Below are positions 1 through 10,940 of a stretch of 64,000 bases of DNA, one piece after another. The notes beneath the pieces are model-generated. The model did no database searches. It worked only from the letters and a program-made list of their open reading frames with translations, and was not told where the DNA came from. The translations under genes and the position numbers were made by a program. Within the stretch, counting starts at the first letter, position 1, and every line of letters starts with the position of its first letter. The stretch lies in the NCBI GenBank assembly GCA_023053685.1, contig JALIGW010000016.1, positions 13,545,473 to 13,609,472 of the forward strand. Reading direction: 5' to 3'. The stretch comes from Diadophis punctatus similis. Taxonomy: Eukaryota > Chordata > Lepidosauria > Squamata > Dipsadidae.

Positions 1-147
1 TGCTGGCAGAGCACTCGGGCTGCCACAGGCGCCCCAACACGAGTGACGTCAAACTGGCCACACCCACCCTGGCCACGCCCCCATCCACCCATGAGGTTAA
101 ACACAACCCTGATGCAGCCCTCAATGAAATCGAGTTTGACAGCCCTG
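1..147. mobile_element. hAT-A non-autonomous DNA transposon, 3' part
   Basis: The right end of a hAT-A element, cut by the window start. It ends in GAGTTTGACAGCCCTG, matching the inverted end of the full copies at 13126-13564 and 61823-62263. The inner segment (GCAGAGCACTCGGGC, then ACGAGTGACGTCAA) matches the copy at 29489-29819. It has no coding capacity. The family assignment rests on the shared ends and on the 8-bp target duplications of the complete copies. Confidence 0.75.
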
Positions 148-930
148 TTCTGGCTCTTTTCAGCATTTCAGTAAACCTACTTCTTCCACCATTCAACAGT
201 GTTCAATTTCCAGCACGTAAGAAAATTCCTTTCTGAAGTTCTGAAGTCTTCTTGCTATTCAACAGAGATAATACTGTAGGGCAGCAACATCATCTTTCAT
301 TTTTATTATTATTCTTCGGGGGTTTTTCCGTTTCCCATCTGAATCAGATCTATAACAAACAGTTCCGAGAAGTTCCTGCTGTGCTTGTTTGATCTATTCA
401 CAGAATAAATTCAGAGGGAAAAAAATCATTTACAGGGTGAGGAAATGTTCGCCGCAAAACATTTAATGGTCCTACGGTGGCCTGTAAAAATTTTAATTGG
501 AAACGAACAGGAACAATTCCTGATTTCTTTTTTTTCTTTTTTTTCTTTTTTTCTTTCTTTTTTTTTTTTTTTTTGGAGTGGGTATCTTTATGCATATAAG
601 TTTTCTATGTATCTAAACTTTGCATCTGAGAGATATAACCAAAATATCCTATTTCATTTGTAAGTGTGTATATAAGAGATGAAGCAGGATGCTGTCTTTT
701 GTTCTTTAGTAGAGCTTCACTACAAATGTAAAATTGATTATTCCTCCAGCATCCATATGGCAAATTATTTGGAGTATCTCCACAATGAGAAGTCAAGCTC
801 TCTAAACATTTGAATAGTTGAAGTAATCAAAGTTCTGCTCCTTTTCCCAAAAGCTCTTTCTTAAAAACATTGGTTGTGGGTGAAAACTAATGGCAAAGCA
901 TAAAAGTTCTCAGTCTGAGAAAAACTAAGA
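148..930. other. No gene recognised; T-rich tract at 524-574
   Basis: AT-rich sequence with no recognised repeat or gene. A nearly pure T/C tract lies at 524-574 and accounts for the lysine-rich antisense reading frame there. Confidence 0.5.
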
Positions 931-1184
931 GGGGTAAAATGCTACCGGTTCGGCCCGGTCTGGGCGTACCAGTAGTGGTGGCGGCGCATGGTTCAGAGAA
1001 CTGGTAGCGGCGGTAGCGCGAGGCTCCATCCACCCACCTGGACGTCACCATTTCCTGGTTTTTAGCTCTCTGCGCATGCGCAAAGCATTCTGCGCATGTG
1101 CAGAGGGTGAAAAAGTGCACGCGCGAGCGGAGCTTCGCTCGCACGCACGAGCGGATCGTGCACTTCCGAACCGGTGCAGTACCA
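931..1184. mobile_element. hAT-B-like GC-rich MITE
   Basis: A CpG-rich island in AT-rich surroundings. CTACCGGTTCGG at 942-953 and CCGAACCGGTGCAGTACC at 1167-1184 form imperfect inverted ends. TGCGCATGCGCA at 1071-1082 is a palindrome identical to the consensus NRF1 site. Content resembles the hAT-B group, but no target duplication is visible, so the class is uncertain. Confidence 0.45.
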
Positions 1185-1299
1185 TGTGTACTTTGTGTGT
1201 ACAAACAGTGTACTTTGTTGGTGCAGTAAAATAAGGCATTAAGATCTACCCTCAATTTTTTACTTTTTCATAATAATAGAAACTAGCCATTTGTATAAC

Positions 1300-1655
1300 A
1301 ACAAATCTATCTAATCGGTAAAACCTAAAATCAAAGTTACATTTTTTTTCCACCTCCAGCACAAAGTCCAGTAGAGGTTTCCAAGTAGAAATGAAAGTAT
1401 TAGTTTTGTTTTGTTTTCTTTGATCAAAGCAATCAATTTAGTCATCTCTGCTAACTCCATCAGTTTTTGTAGCCATTCATCGATTGTGGAGGTCGAGGTG
1501 ACCTTCCATTTCTGTGAGTAAAGTAGGCTTGCTGCCATCAACATATATAACATCAGAGTTCCTAAAAAAAATTTCCAAGTCTTGTTCCATTAAACCCAAA
1601 AGAAAAGTCTCTGGTTTTCTTTCTATATTCACTTTAAGAATTTTCTGAAGGACAG
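1300..1655 (-). pseudogene. L1 LINE ORF2 C-terminal fragment
   Basis: The minus strand encodes the C-terminal tail of a squamate-type L1 ORF2 protein, a reverse transcriptase and endonuclease polyprotein used in retrotransposition. Diagnostic words are LYMLMAASLLYSQKWK and DEWLQKLMELAEMTKL (ORF at 1311-1553). Upstream, in another frame, comes ILKVNIERKPETFLLGLMEQ. Frame changes show it is dead. Only the tail after the RT domain is present, so it is a 5'-truncated copy. Confidence 0.7.
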
Positions 1656-1659
1656 ATAC

Positions 1660-1924
1660 TGAAGCTGAACTTCAAATACTTTGGCTACCAGAGGAGAAGA
1701 GAGGACTCGTTGGAACAAAAAACCCTGATGTTGGGAAAGATTGAAGACAAAAGGAGAAGGGGAAGGCAGAGGATGAGATGGTTAGATGGTGTCATTGATG
1801 CAATAACCATGAATCTGAGCAAACATCAGGAGACATCAGGAAAACAGGGATGCCTGGTGTGCTATTGTCCATGGGATCTCCAAGAACTGGACACAACTTA
1901 TTGACTGAACAACAGCAACAACGG
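1660..1924 (+). pseudogene. Bov-B (RTE) LINE 3' end
   Basis: Encodes the Bov-B reverse transcriptase C-terminus: TLMLGKIEDKRRRGRQRMRW then LDGV (ORF 1710-1904), preceded by a broken REDSLE. It ends in the typical tail GACACAACTTATTGACTGAA followed by CAACAGCAACAAC. The frame is lost after about 45 residues. Bov-B is the RTE-clade LINE shared by squamates and ruminants. This is a 5'-truncated relic. A better kept relative lies at 33488-33738. Confidence 0.85.
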
Positions 1925-1999
1925 AAAGATAATTCTTCCGTAGCTTTCCTAAGTCCATGGGATCTCTACAAATATTTTGGAATAAAATTCCCTTATCTA

Positions 2000-2246
2000 A
2001 ACAAATCAAGGAGAGGAGCAACCTAGAACTAAGGAGAAATTTCCTGACCATGAGAATAATTTACCAGTGGAACGACTTGCCTCCAGAAGTTGTGGATGCT
2101 CCAACACTGGAACTTTTAAAGAAGAGATTAGACAACCATTTGTCTGAAATGGTATAGGGTTTCCTGCCTGAGCAGGGGGTTGGAGTAGAAGACCTTCAAG
2201 GTCCCTTCCAACTCTGTTATTCTGTTAAATTCTGTTAAATCTCAAA
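2000..2246 (+). pseudogene. CR1/L3-type LINE 3' end
   Basis: Encodes the last part of CR1 ORF2 (IKERSNLELRRNFLTMR, then LPPEVVDAPTLELLKKRLDN and HLSEMV, stop near 2157). The conserved 3' UTR with GCAGGGGGTTGGAGTAGAAG and CCCTTCCAACTCTGTTATTC follows. The 3' end runs into two imperfect TCTGTTAAAT units. It is 5'-truncated and not functional. Confidence 0.85.
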
Positions 2247-2270
2247 CTGTTGGTCATGATGGTCTGTGAG

Positions 2271-2350
2271 AATAGAATAGAATAGAATAGAATAGAATAG
2301 AATAGAATAGAATAGAATAGAATAGAATAGAATAGAATAGAATAGAATAA
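2271..2350. repeat. (AATAG)n microsatellite at a LINE 3' end
   Basis: About 15 uninterrupted AATAG units. They abut the 3' terminus of the minus-strand CR1 that follows, the arrangement known from snake CR1/L3 LINEs whose tails seed microsatellites. Confidence 0.95.
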
Positions 2351-3104
2351 GACAGTTGGAAGGGACCTTGGAGGTCTTCTAGTCCAACCCCCTGCTTAGG
2401 CAGGAAACCCTACACCACTTCAGACAAATAGTTATCCAACATCTTCTTAAAAACTTCCAGTGTTGGAGCATTCACAACTTCTGGAGGCAAGCTGTTGCAC
2501 TGATTAATTGTTCTAACTGTCAGGAAAGTTCTCCTTAGTTCTAAGTTGCTTCTCTCTTTGATTAGTTTCCACCCATTACTTCTTGTTCTACCCTCAGGTG
2601 CTTTGGAGAATAGTTTGACTCCCTCTTCTTTGTGGCAACCCCTGAGATATTGGAACACTGCTATCATGTCTCCCCTGGTCCTTCTTTCCATTAAACTAGA
2701 CATACCTAGTTCCTGCAACCGTTCTTCATATGTTTTAGCCTCCAGTCCCCTAATCATCTTTGTTGCTCTTCTCTGCACTCTTTCTAGAGTCTCAACATCC
2801 TTTTTACATCATGGCGACCAAAACTGAATGCTGTATTCCAAGTGTGGCCTTGCCAAGGCATTATAAAGTGGTTTTAACACTTCACGTGATCTTGATTCTA
2901 TCCCTCTGTTAATGCAGCCTAGAACTGTGTTGGCTTTTTTGGCAGCTGCTGCACACTGCTGGCTCATATTTAAATGGTTGTCCACTAGGACTCCAAGGTC
3001 CCTCTCACAGTTACTACTGTTGAGCAAGGTACCATATATACTGTACCTGTGCATTTTGTTTTTCTTGCCTAAATGTAGAACCTTGCTTTTTTTTTTTTTT
3101 AGAT
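2351..3104 (-). pseudogene. CR1/L3-type LINE, 3' part of ORF2 plus UTR
   Basis: The minus strand carries the C-terminal half of CR1 ORF2 after the RT palm. It starts near VLHLGKKNKMH, then [31 protein letters not shown] and FWSP. A frame change follows near 2800, then VQRRATKMIRGLEAKTYEER to NYLSEVV and a stop at 2410. The 3' UTR with CTAGTCCAACCCCCTGC (plus strand) ends at the AATAG array. The frameshift and 5' truncation make it inactive. Confidence 0.88.
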
Positions 3105-3267
3105 GGGAGTTCAACATCAATCTCAGTCCAGACTGGGGAAGTTGACTTGAGGAGTAAATTAAAGTCCAAATAGACTTGATGACATTCAGTTGCTACTTTC
3201 ACCCAACCTGATTGGACTCCTAATGCCATTGATAAAGCTAAGCAAAATGCATATATAGTCTCCCCAA

Positions 3268-3508
3268 ATAGCAATAGCACTTAGACTTATATACCGCTTC
3301 ATAGTGCTTTACAGCCCTCTCTAAGCAGTTTACAGAGTTCAGCATATTGCCCCCAACAATCTGGGTCCTCATTTTACCCACCTCGGAAGGATGGAAGGCC
3401 GAGTCAATCTTGAGCCTGGTGAGATTTGAACTGCCAAATTGCAGACAGCCGACAGGCAGCAGAAGTAGCCTGCAGTACTGCACTCTAACCACTGTGCCAC
3501 CATGGCTC
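3268..3508 (-). mobile_element. SINE-1 (tRNA-derived SINE), full length
   Basis: Reading the minus strand, the element starts GAGCCATGGTGGCACAGTGG (box A-like), then a degenerate box B region, the body GGACCCAGATTGTTGGGGGC, and the tail AGCGGTATATAAGTCTAAGT ending in GCTATTGCTAT. The tail resembles L2/CR1-type LINE 3' ends, the probable source of its retrotransposition machinery. Box B is mutated, so current pol III activity is doubtful. Confidence 0.85.
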
Positions 3509-4565
3509 ATCTTTCTATTGGTATCAGAAGGCGCATAGAGAAGTTACATTATGTCATTCTCTCAAGTACAGGGTTTTAACAGTAGCAACATTACTGAAAA
3601 GTTGACGCAAGCTCACAAAAAGCAGAGCTATTAAAATCCTTTTTTCCCCCTAAAGTTCTCTTCCCATTAACAGAGCTGGCAGGCTGCCTACTTGTTGGCT
3701 TCCTCCTCTGGGTCTACAGGGGCAAATGAAGAGAATATGAAATAACAAGAGGCATTCTTTCACTAGGACAACTATCCTTTTGTCTGACATTGCAAGAAAG
3801 GATGAAGAACATCCCAAGAGATGTTCTTTTCCAAGAAAGTTTGACCGAGCTCTAAAAGTACGTTTAGTTGGCATTTCAGATCCCACAGAACTCCTCTGGG
3901 TCTCTGAATAAGGAGAAGAGAAAGAGAAGAAGAAGAAGAAATTAAAAACATGAAGATTCAGGTTGGATTGCTGGTCACATAGAGCAAATTATGCTCTCAG
4001 ACCTTATAAGTGGAAGGACGTCATGGGAGAAATCCAACAAAAAGGCCTTGCCTCAGGTCTTGCTTTCCTCCATGTCAGGCTCTGATTCATGGTGGCTTAA
4101 TAGTGCTTCCTAACCCCCTCCTCAGTCCCTTCCCATGTTAAAACCATGTATTAAAGCGAGCACCCCAGCCAAACTTTCCCCGAGGCGATATTAAACACTC
4201 TCTTTTTCCGCTGAATGATTTTCTGTCAGTGAGCAGATCGGGCTCAGCAGGGGTTCATTTGAAAGGAACTGAGCTCCCACTGTAATAAATTAAAGACATG
4301 TGGATCAATATAATTTGGAAGCTGTAGCGGGATTGGGAGGGGGGACACAGACCTGTGTGTGTACTTTACTTTACAAAGGTAACTAGAATCCTATTACTTA
4401 ACTGAAAGCAATGGCTCCGTGTCCTTCTTTTTTATTAAAAGACCACATTGATGCTCTTTTAAAAGGTTTTTTTTAATTATTATTTAAAAACAACTTTACA
4501 AAAAATAAAACAGAAAGGGTCTAATAAGTCAAGCAAAATAAAAATAATAGAAGATGATAAATGAT
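3509..4565. other. No gene recognised; apparently unique DNA
   Basis: No repeat family or coding exon recognised. The stretch 4140-4430 is balanced in composition and low in repeats, so it could be conserved non-coding DNA. The part 4440-4560 is AT-rich and resembles a decayed LINE tail. Confidence 0.4.
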
Positions 4566-4667
<102 letters not shown>

Positions 4668-4668
4668 C

Positions 4669-4957
4669 ATGGGTGGGTTCTAACTTACCTTACTGCCGGT
4701 TCGCTTCCTCCTGTGCACGTGCATGTGCAGTGGCAAAAAATTCAAAAAAAAGCCAAAAAAAGCCAAAAACAAGATGGCAACCACATGCACAGTGCCAGAA
4801 ACTCAGTTTCTGTGCACGTGGAGAAGAAAAAAAACCCAGAAAAAATTCCCCCCAAAAAATCTAAAAAAAACCATCTGAATTTTTTTTAAAAAAAATGGCG
4901 GCGCCCATGGACTGGCACTGACTGAACCGGTTCCGTGATGTCATCATGTCGTCATCA
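4669..4957. mobile_element. hAT-B element, right end missing
   Basis: It begins GGGTGGGTTCTAACTTACC, the left end of hAT-B, and carries the AGCCAAAAACAAGATGGC and ATGGCGGCGCC blocks found inside the complete copy at 41663-42013. The right inverted end is absent, replaced at about 4958 by a different repeat. Confidence 0.7.
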
Positions 4958-5190
4958 TTCCCTGAAGCCTCCGGAGTGCGAAAAATGGCCTAATGGGCAT
5001 ACCAGAAGTCCGTTTTTCCAAACTTTCGGTTGGCTCGTTGGGCCATTTTTCGCACTCCGGAGTGCGAAAAACAGCCTTCCCCAAGGCTGAAAATCAGCTG
5101 GCCAGCACATGCATGCGCGCTGGAGCTGACATAGGGCAACGCCTTGCATGCCCTCTGATATGGCTCTGCGTGCCACCTGTGTTAAAGGGT
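4958..5190. mobile_element. hAT-C-related fragment
   Basis: Contains a repeated CTCCGGAGTGCGAAAAA motif (4972 and 5055) and finishes with GATATGGCTCTGCGTGCCACCTGTG, similar in style to the inner right part of hAT-C elements. Terminal repeats are not visible, so this is a low-certainty fragment. Confidence 0.4.
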
Positions 5191-5412
5191 GGATTCAAGG
5201 AATGTGTTCTTTTAAATGTCTTTATATTCTAAAAATAAGAATATTTGGCATAGTATGTTTCTATGTGGTCTAGATTCATTGGAGAAAGACTGTCTCGGTT
5301 AGGTGGAGGGGTGAAGTGGGGGATTAGTCTGGAATCATTATGTAGACATAAGAGAGCAAGGTCTGACACCACCATCCCCAACTGAATGCAACTGAATCTT
5401 ATCTAATTTCTC

Positions 5413-5632
5413 CTAGACCTAGAACTAAGGAGATATATCCTGGCAGTGAGAATGATGCATCGGTGGAATGGCTTGCCTCCAGAAATTGTAGATGTTCCAT
5501 CATTGGAGGTTTTTAAGAAGAGACTGGACAACCATTTATCTGAAATGGTATAGGGTCTCCTGCTTGAGTAAGGGGTTGGACTAGAAGACCTCCAAATTCC
5601 CTTCTAACTCTATTATTCTGCTATTCTGCACT
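5413..5632 (+). pseudogene. CR1/L3-type LINE 3' end
   Basis: The same terminal coding and UTR sequence as the copy at 2000-2246: LELRR, then [20 protein letters not shown] and HLSEMV, followed by GGGGTTGGACTAGAAGACCT. It is short, diverged and 5'-truncated. No microsatellite tail has grown here. Confidence 0.8.
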
Positions 5633-6116
5633 GGATTAATCCATGCCTCTTTATGAATGGAGCCATTTGTACCTGAGGGGGTGAAACCCCAATCCCAATT
5701 CTAGGCTGGAACCGCCAGGGCTCTCTAACCTCTGGGTTCTAGGTTATCCAACCCTGTTCTATTGGACAACTCTATTTATTTATTTAAATTTATTAAATTT
5801 ACATGACACCCATCAGGCTATCAAGATTGGCTTAGAATGCACGGGCTGCACTCTTTAAAAGGTTTCAGTGAGATCTCTAGAGGGAAGAAAGCTTTTTCAG
5901 AAGGTTGAGGAAAATTGGGGCTGTCCTGGGGGAAATTAATAGAAAAGAAATGTGAAGCTTAGAGGAGGTTGCACATATCTCTTTCAATCACCTTTTTGCA
6001 CATACTCCGACGAAGCTAAAATGTTAGCGATGCTTCAGGAGCTGAGAAAATGAGGCTACGGCACTCACAGATTGATGCCTGCACTACCTTGCTTTGTTTC
6101 GATAAGAATTATGATA
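5633..6116. other. No gene recognised
   Basis: Mixed sequence without a clear family. A TTTATTTATTTAAATTTATT tract near 5767-5800 followed by ACACCCATCAGGC may be a decayed LINE tail. Confidence 0.4.
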
Positions 6117-6118
6117 TA

Positions 6119-6605
6119 CCGTATTTTTCGGAGTATAAGACGCACCTTTTTCCTCCCTAAAAGTGGCTGAAAATTTGGGTGCGTCTTATACTTCGAATGT
6201 AGCTTTTTTTTTTCCAGCCCTAACTAGGTGCTAACAGATCTTCCCAGCTCTTACCTTGCAGGCTTTTTCATTGTTACTCTCTCCGAAGAATGTTTTTCCA
6301 GCCCCAAGTCTTTGCAGGGTTTTTTTCATTGCTCTACTTGCTCCGAATAAGTTTTTTTCTAGCCCTAACCAGGTGCTAACGATCTTCCCAGCACTTACTG
6401 GCTTGCAGGCTCTTTCATTGTTATTCTCTCCGAAGAAGGTTTTTTTAAGTCCTAACCAGGAGAGAAAATAATGTGCTGAAGCTGACCAGACTAAGGACGC
6501 TAGCCAGATGAATACCTGGTAGGCAGATTTTTTTCCCCTATTTTCCTCCCCAAAAACTAAGGTGCGTCTTATACTCTGGTGCATCTTATACTCCGAAAAA
6601 TACGG
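6119..6605. mobile_element. Mar-1 MITE (Tc1/mariner-like), 487 bp
   Basis: Flanked by TA on both sides. The left end CCGTATTTTTCGGAGTATAA and right end TTATACTCCGAAAAATACGG are perfect inverted repeats. The inside holds near-tandem units containing CAGCCCTAAC...GTGCTAAC and TCTCCGAAGAA. It has no transposase ORF, so it depends on an autonomous relative elsewhere. The TA duplication supports the Tc1/mariner superfamily. Confidence 0.85.
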
Positions 6606-6621
6606 TATCTTTCAAGCACTT

Positions 6622-6786
6622 TGTCCCAAAGGTGCTTTTTTCAAAAGGCAACTGGACTTTGTTTTATTTGAAGACATTTCGCTTCTCATCCAAGAGGTTT
6701 CTTCAGTTCTGACTCAAAAGTCCAGTTGCCTTTTGAAAAAGCACCTTTGGGACAACCATGACCTGGATGACTGAGAATCTCCATAC
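6622..6786. mobile_element. PLE-A palindromic Penelope-like tail
   Basis: The left arm (6622-6664, antisense) and right arm (about 6716-6755) are inverted copies of the tail AAAGTCCAGTTGCC...GGGAC. The right side continues into CATGACCTGGATGACTGAGA and ATCTCCATA. The antisense arm contains, in sense reading, CTGAAGA followed by a stem and GAAA. The same tail follows Penelope-like ORF ends at 38040 and 39455, which is why I assign it to that class. Confidence 0.7.
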
Positions 6787-6858
6787 ACTTTCAAACATAC
6801 AAAACCTTCCCTAGACCAATTTTCGAATACAGCTCGTCTGCCTGGAATCTCCATAGAC

Positions 6859-7361
6859 CAGTGATGGTTAACCTTTTTTTCCTTGGGTGCTGAAAGCGCG
6901 CACGCATGCACGACAGCGTACACACACGTGCCAACACCCATAATGCAATGTGTTCCCCACAGGCCCCACCCCCTGTGCATGCACATGCAACTCCACACAC
7001 ACACATGCGCATGCAACTCCCAGTGCATGCGCACATGACCGCCCACGCTCCTCCCACATATGCGCGTGCAACCCCCACACCCCCCATTTGGTGCTAGCAG
7101 GCCTCCCTGAAGCCTCCTGGGACCAAAAATGGGGATGAGTTTGGCTCCCTCCTAATGGGAGAAGATCAGCACCCAACCTTGACTTGAAGTGGGGAGCTGG
7201 TCTGGATCCTCATTCCTCAAACGAGTTTGCCCCATTCAATGGGGAGGAGGCCAAAAAGAGGGAGTCAAAGCCATCCCCAAGCTATTAAGCTAAAATATTC
7301 CAAGCACTATGAATTACATGCTCCCTTCTGTGGCACACGTGCCATAGGTTCACCATCATGG
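6859..7361. mobile_element. hAT-C element, 503 bp, 8-bp target duplication
   Basis: CAGTGATGGTTAACC at the left and GGTTCACCATCATGG at the right form inverted ends. CCATAGAC is duplicated exactly at 6851-6858 and 7362-7369. The interior is CpG/CA-rich (repeated CATGCACACATGC-like words) and has no transposase. Confidence 0.85.
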
Positions 7362-7369
7362 CCATAGAC

Positions 7370-7829
7370 TTCCAAGCATCATCTTCTTCAGAGTAATATC
7401 AGAGTGCCCTGGGTCTTGCATCCTTTCCTGTTGACTTTGTCTTTGTACAGCAAGATCTCTTTCTCTTGGGTTTTTTTTTTCTGAAAAGTGCATTTGACTG
7501 GTAAAAACTGAGAGCAGATGTTTTATCTGTGTATCTTCCCCTCTGTATCTTCTGAACCACTGACTTTCTCTTATACTCTGGCATTATTTATCAATGTCAA
7601 TTACATTTGCTGGCTCTTTAGGTTTTCATTACACTGAGTACCTATAAGGTAAAAAATAAAATGTTTTTTGTAAAATTCTTCTTCAGTGAGTCTTTGTTAA
7701 ATTTCAGGGATGTTTCTCGCCAGTTACAATGGTTTGCAACTTCTTGTTGTCTTCATGAGGTGAAAAAAAACTTTAATGTTACCAGAAACAAAATGTCAGC
7801 CTTGATGGATATTTGTACAGTTCCCATCT
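7370..7829. other. No gene recognised
   Basis: AT-rich sequence without a recognised repeat, exon or RNA gene. Confidence 0.45.
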
Positions 7830-7837
7830 GTTTAGAA

Positions 7838-8112
7838 CAGGGGTCAGCAACCTTAAACACTCAAAGAGCCACAAAGGTCCTAATCGGAAGCCCCCCATTC
7901 AATTCTGGAGCCGGCAGAAGTCCAGTTCCCCCATGATAGTCTTCTAGCGCTGCATCCTTTTTCCTCTGCCGACCGGAAGTCCAGTTCCCCCCACCATAGA
8001 GTCTCCTCCTAGTGCAGCATCCTTTTTCCTCTACCTGTCCTAACCAAAAGCCCTATCAATTGTGGATGAAAGAGCCACATGCGGCTCCAGAGCCGCGGGT
8101 TGCCGACCTCTG
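7838..8112. mobile_element. hAT-D element, 275 bp, 8-bp target duplication
   Basis: Ends CAGGGGTCAGCAACC and GGTTGCCGACCTCTG are inverted repeats of the Charlie-like hAT type. GTTTAGAA is duplicated exactly at 7830-7837 and 8113-8120. The interior has two copies of a unit with GGAAGTCCAGTTCCCCC and CTGCATCCTTTTTCCTCT, a short internal duplication. Confidence 0.88.
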
Positions 8113-8123
8113 GTTTAGAACAT

Positions 8124-8388
8124 AGAATAACAGAATTGGAATGGACCAACTTGGAGATCTTCTAATCTAATTCAACCCTCTGCTTGAGCAGGAGACACCA
8201 TTTCAGACAAATGTCTATCCAGTCTCTTAAAAGCCGTCAGTGATGGTGCATCCACAACTTCTGAAGGCAAGACATTCCACTGGTTATTTTTTCTCACCGT
8301 TAGGAAATTTCTCCTTAGTTCTAGGTTGCTTCTCTCCTTGATTAGTTTCCATCCATTGTTTCTTGTCGTGCTTTGGAAAATTGAATAC
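8124..8388 (-). pseudogene. CR1/L3-type LINE 3' end (first of a tandem pair)
   Basis: In minus reading: [20 protein letters not shown] coding, LPSEVVDAPSL-like coding, then the UTR with CAGAGGGTTGAATTAGATTA. It is diverged and 5'-truncated, and another CR1 tail in the same orientation begins at once. Confidence 0.75.
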
Positions 8389-8389
8389 A

Positions 8390-8806
8390 GAATAATAGAC
8401 TTGGAAGGGACCTTGGAGGTCTTCTAGTAAAAACCCTTGCTCAGACTGGAGACTTTTTCAGACAAGTGGCTGTCCAGTCTCTTCTTAAAAGTCTCCAGTG
8501 ATGGTGCATTCACAACTTCTGAAGGACAGCCATTCTACTGGTTAGTTGTTCTCACTGTTAGGAAAATTCTCCTTAGTTCCACATTGCTTCTCTCCTTGAT
8601 TAGTTTTTATCCATAGATTCATGTCTTGCCTTCTGGTGCTTTGTAGAATAAGTTGACCCCTTCGTGTTTGTGGGAGAACCTCAAATATTGGAACACTGCT
8701 ATCATGTCTCCCCTAGTCCTCCTTTTCAGACAAGACGTACAAAATTCCTGCAACTGTTTTCATAAGTTTCAGCCTCCAGCCCCCTAATCATCCTTGTTGC
8801 TCTTAG
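8390..8806 (-). pseudogene. CR1/L3-type LINE 3' end (second of a tandem pair)
   Basis: A second independent 3' end in the same orientation, starting AATAATAGACTTGGAAGGGA and running upstream through the MIAVFQYL and QLQEF coding region to CATAAGTTTCAGCCTCCAGC. It has many substitutions and small deletions, so it is an old copy. Confidence 0.78.
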
Positions 8807-10084
8807 CTTTTATTTTTATTCTTTAAAAAGCTTGAAGTACATTTTATCTACATGCAAACCATGTGTCTGAAGCAATTCTCAACTTGATAATATCTAGATG
8901 GGCTGATCTACAGCTAACATCCTTCCCAAACAATGTAAGTATTTTGGTTGGCAGTGATGTGTGTGCAACCTGACACATTTGAAGAGTACCACACAGGGGA
9001 AGGTAAAGTGAAAAATACTCACAGGAATACTATTACAGAAGCCAAGTTGGCAAGTATTCATGACATTGCTAGAAAGACAGTGTTATCATCAAGACAAGGT
9101 TATTTTCCTCTTGAATTATGCCCCAATCAATTCAAATATCAGCAAGCTTTATGCCCAATTAATTCAGATATCAGCAAGCCAATATCCGGAAACAGGAATA
9201 AATCATAGGTTGCTAAAGAAGATAATCTCTATACACTGCAAGGGAAAATGATTCACAATCAATTGTCTTGCTTTTAGAGATGTAAAAGAATTTAGTCATC
9301 CATCTTCTTTGAGAGTGTATTTTGGCAGTTAGTTTCCTCTTAGCGGATCCATGATGCGATGAACATCAGCAGGATTAAGATCCAGCTAACATTCATCCTG
9401 TCCCAGGGGAAAAATAATCAGACTCACTCTTGAAAATATATGAGGTTGCCCTTGTTCTTGGTTTCTCCTTTGTTTTCAGAGTGAAAATGGCCCATGAGTT
9501 CACACACGGATCTCCTCTGAGACTGATTGTTCTTTGCAAGCAGCTCTTGGAACCATCGTTGTGATAATTTAAGGATGATTGAAATGAAGCAGCATTTGAG
9601 AGAGAGACTTCGGGTTGAACAAAAGAGGGATAGGTTTTCGGGGGGGGGAATAATCCAATCTGTACACAAAACAGAGGTGAGCAAGTTACCTGCACAGAAA
9701 TGCAGGGTATAAAGATGACCTGAGGAAGACCATTATTCTGTAGACCCCAACAACCCAGTGCAGGCAGAGGTCACCACTATTAAAATCTGCAGTTCTAATT
9801 TTTCAGCCTTCCAGAAAGCCCCGGAGGCTGATCCAAGCCTAGAAAGACCTGTGAGATAGTGGGAAAATTACTGTTGTGAATTGGCAGGCTTAGGGTCTCC
9901 AAAAGGAAGGTGTTTCTTCTCAAGAGACACTGAGAAGAGTGTGAAGCAGCAGACAATTATTTCTGGTCAGTACCTACTTCATTGGAGTCATAATCACCCC
10001 AACAGTTATGCAGGATGGGGAAAAACAAGGGATTGTGACTTACCGTACTTTGGACAGGAAGCAAATTAAGAATTACGGCAAATA
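8807..10084. other. No gene recognised; about 1.3 kb of apparently unique DNA
   Basis: No repeat family seen. The reading frames at 8948-9208 and 9393-9695 match no family I know. I treat them as chance ORFs. Confidence 0.4.
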
Positions 10085-10092
10085 TATCTGTC

Positions 10093-10357
10093 CAGGGGTG
10101 GTATTCACTTACCTTCCCTACCGGTTCGCAAATGTGAGCATGTGCGTGCGTGAGCGAAGACTCCTCCATGCATGCACACGACCTTCCGCACATGCGCTTT
10201 TCTCATGTGTGCGCCTTCTGCACATGCACCCGGCCTCAAAAACGTGCCTAAATAGGATGAAATGGAGCCAGGGCAGGTGGGCGGGTAGGCGGGCCCATCC
10301 ACGATTTCCACTACCGGTTCGGGCGAACCGGTGCAAACCGGCTGAATACCACCCCTG
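10093..10357. mobile_element. hAT-B element (GGTATTCAC subtype), 265 bp
   Basis: Ends CAGGGGTGGTATTCAC and GAATACCACCCCTG. The flanks TATCTGTC (10085-10092) and TATCTGTT (10358-10365) agree at 7 of 8 bases. The inner ends carry ACCGGTTCG and CGAACCGG. No transposase. Confidence 0.85.
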
Positions 10358-10467
10358 TATCTGTTGCAGGGTAATGTTGCAGGATCCAATGTGGGTGAGT
10401 CACTGGGACCAGAAGTTTAGTCTTCTGAGCTTTCAGACTCATGCTGGAGCCCATCCTGAGGGAAGTT

Positions 10468-10508
10468 CTACTATCCTATACTATCCCATCCTATACTATC
10501 CCATCCTA
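10468..10508. repeat. (CTATC/CCATC)n pentamer cluster
   Basis: Imperfect repeats of CTATCCTATACTATCCCATC directly before a LINE tail. Confidence 0.75.
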
Positions 10509-10664
10509 AGAGGTCAGTAAGGGGTGTGCATAAGCACACCAGCATGCCTACCATCCCTGTCCTAATGTTCCCTCTTATCAGTACCCATCTTATGTATATA
10601 TCTATGTATATTACCAATACGTACTTGACAAAATAAATAAATAAAATAAATAAATAAATAAAGT
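10509..10664 (+). mobile_element. LINE 3' UTR tail with (AAAT)n
   Basis: AGAGGTCAGTAAGGGGTGTG through ATTACCAATACGTACTTGAC, ending in AAATAAATAAA. The sequence matches the 3' part of the copy at 54542-54820, which also retains LINE coding sequence. Only the non-coding tail remains here. Confidence 0.7.
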
Positions 10665-10940
10665 TCTCTCTCATCAGAATGTTGGTGGTTGAGGATTATC
10701 TGTAATAATTCCCTCTTTTTTTTACAGTCTGCCCTTAAGGTTTTAAAACATGAACGAGAAAACCACAGCTCCGTTTCCCTGCAAAAGTTACCAATTCAGA
10801 AAAATCCAATCCCTAAACCGAAATCAAGATTTCTCCATTCAAGGTTTGGCTGAAGATCTTTTGTCTCTCACAATTATACTGTAGTGGTAATTGATGCAGA
10901 TCTGCCTTTGAGAGCTAATTGATCTGTGGCAAGATCCAAG

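Noticed and set aside
10008..10520. 170-residue plus frame
   Set aside because: It spans unique DNA, a whole hAT-B element and a pentamer repeat; no conserved domain.
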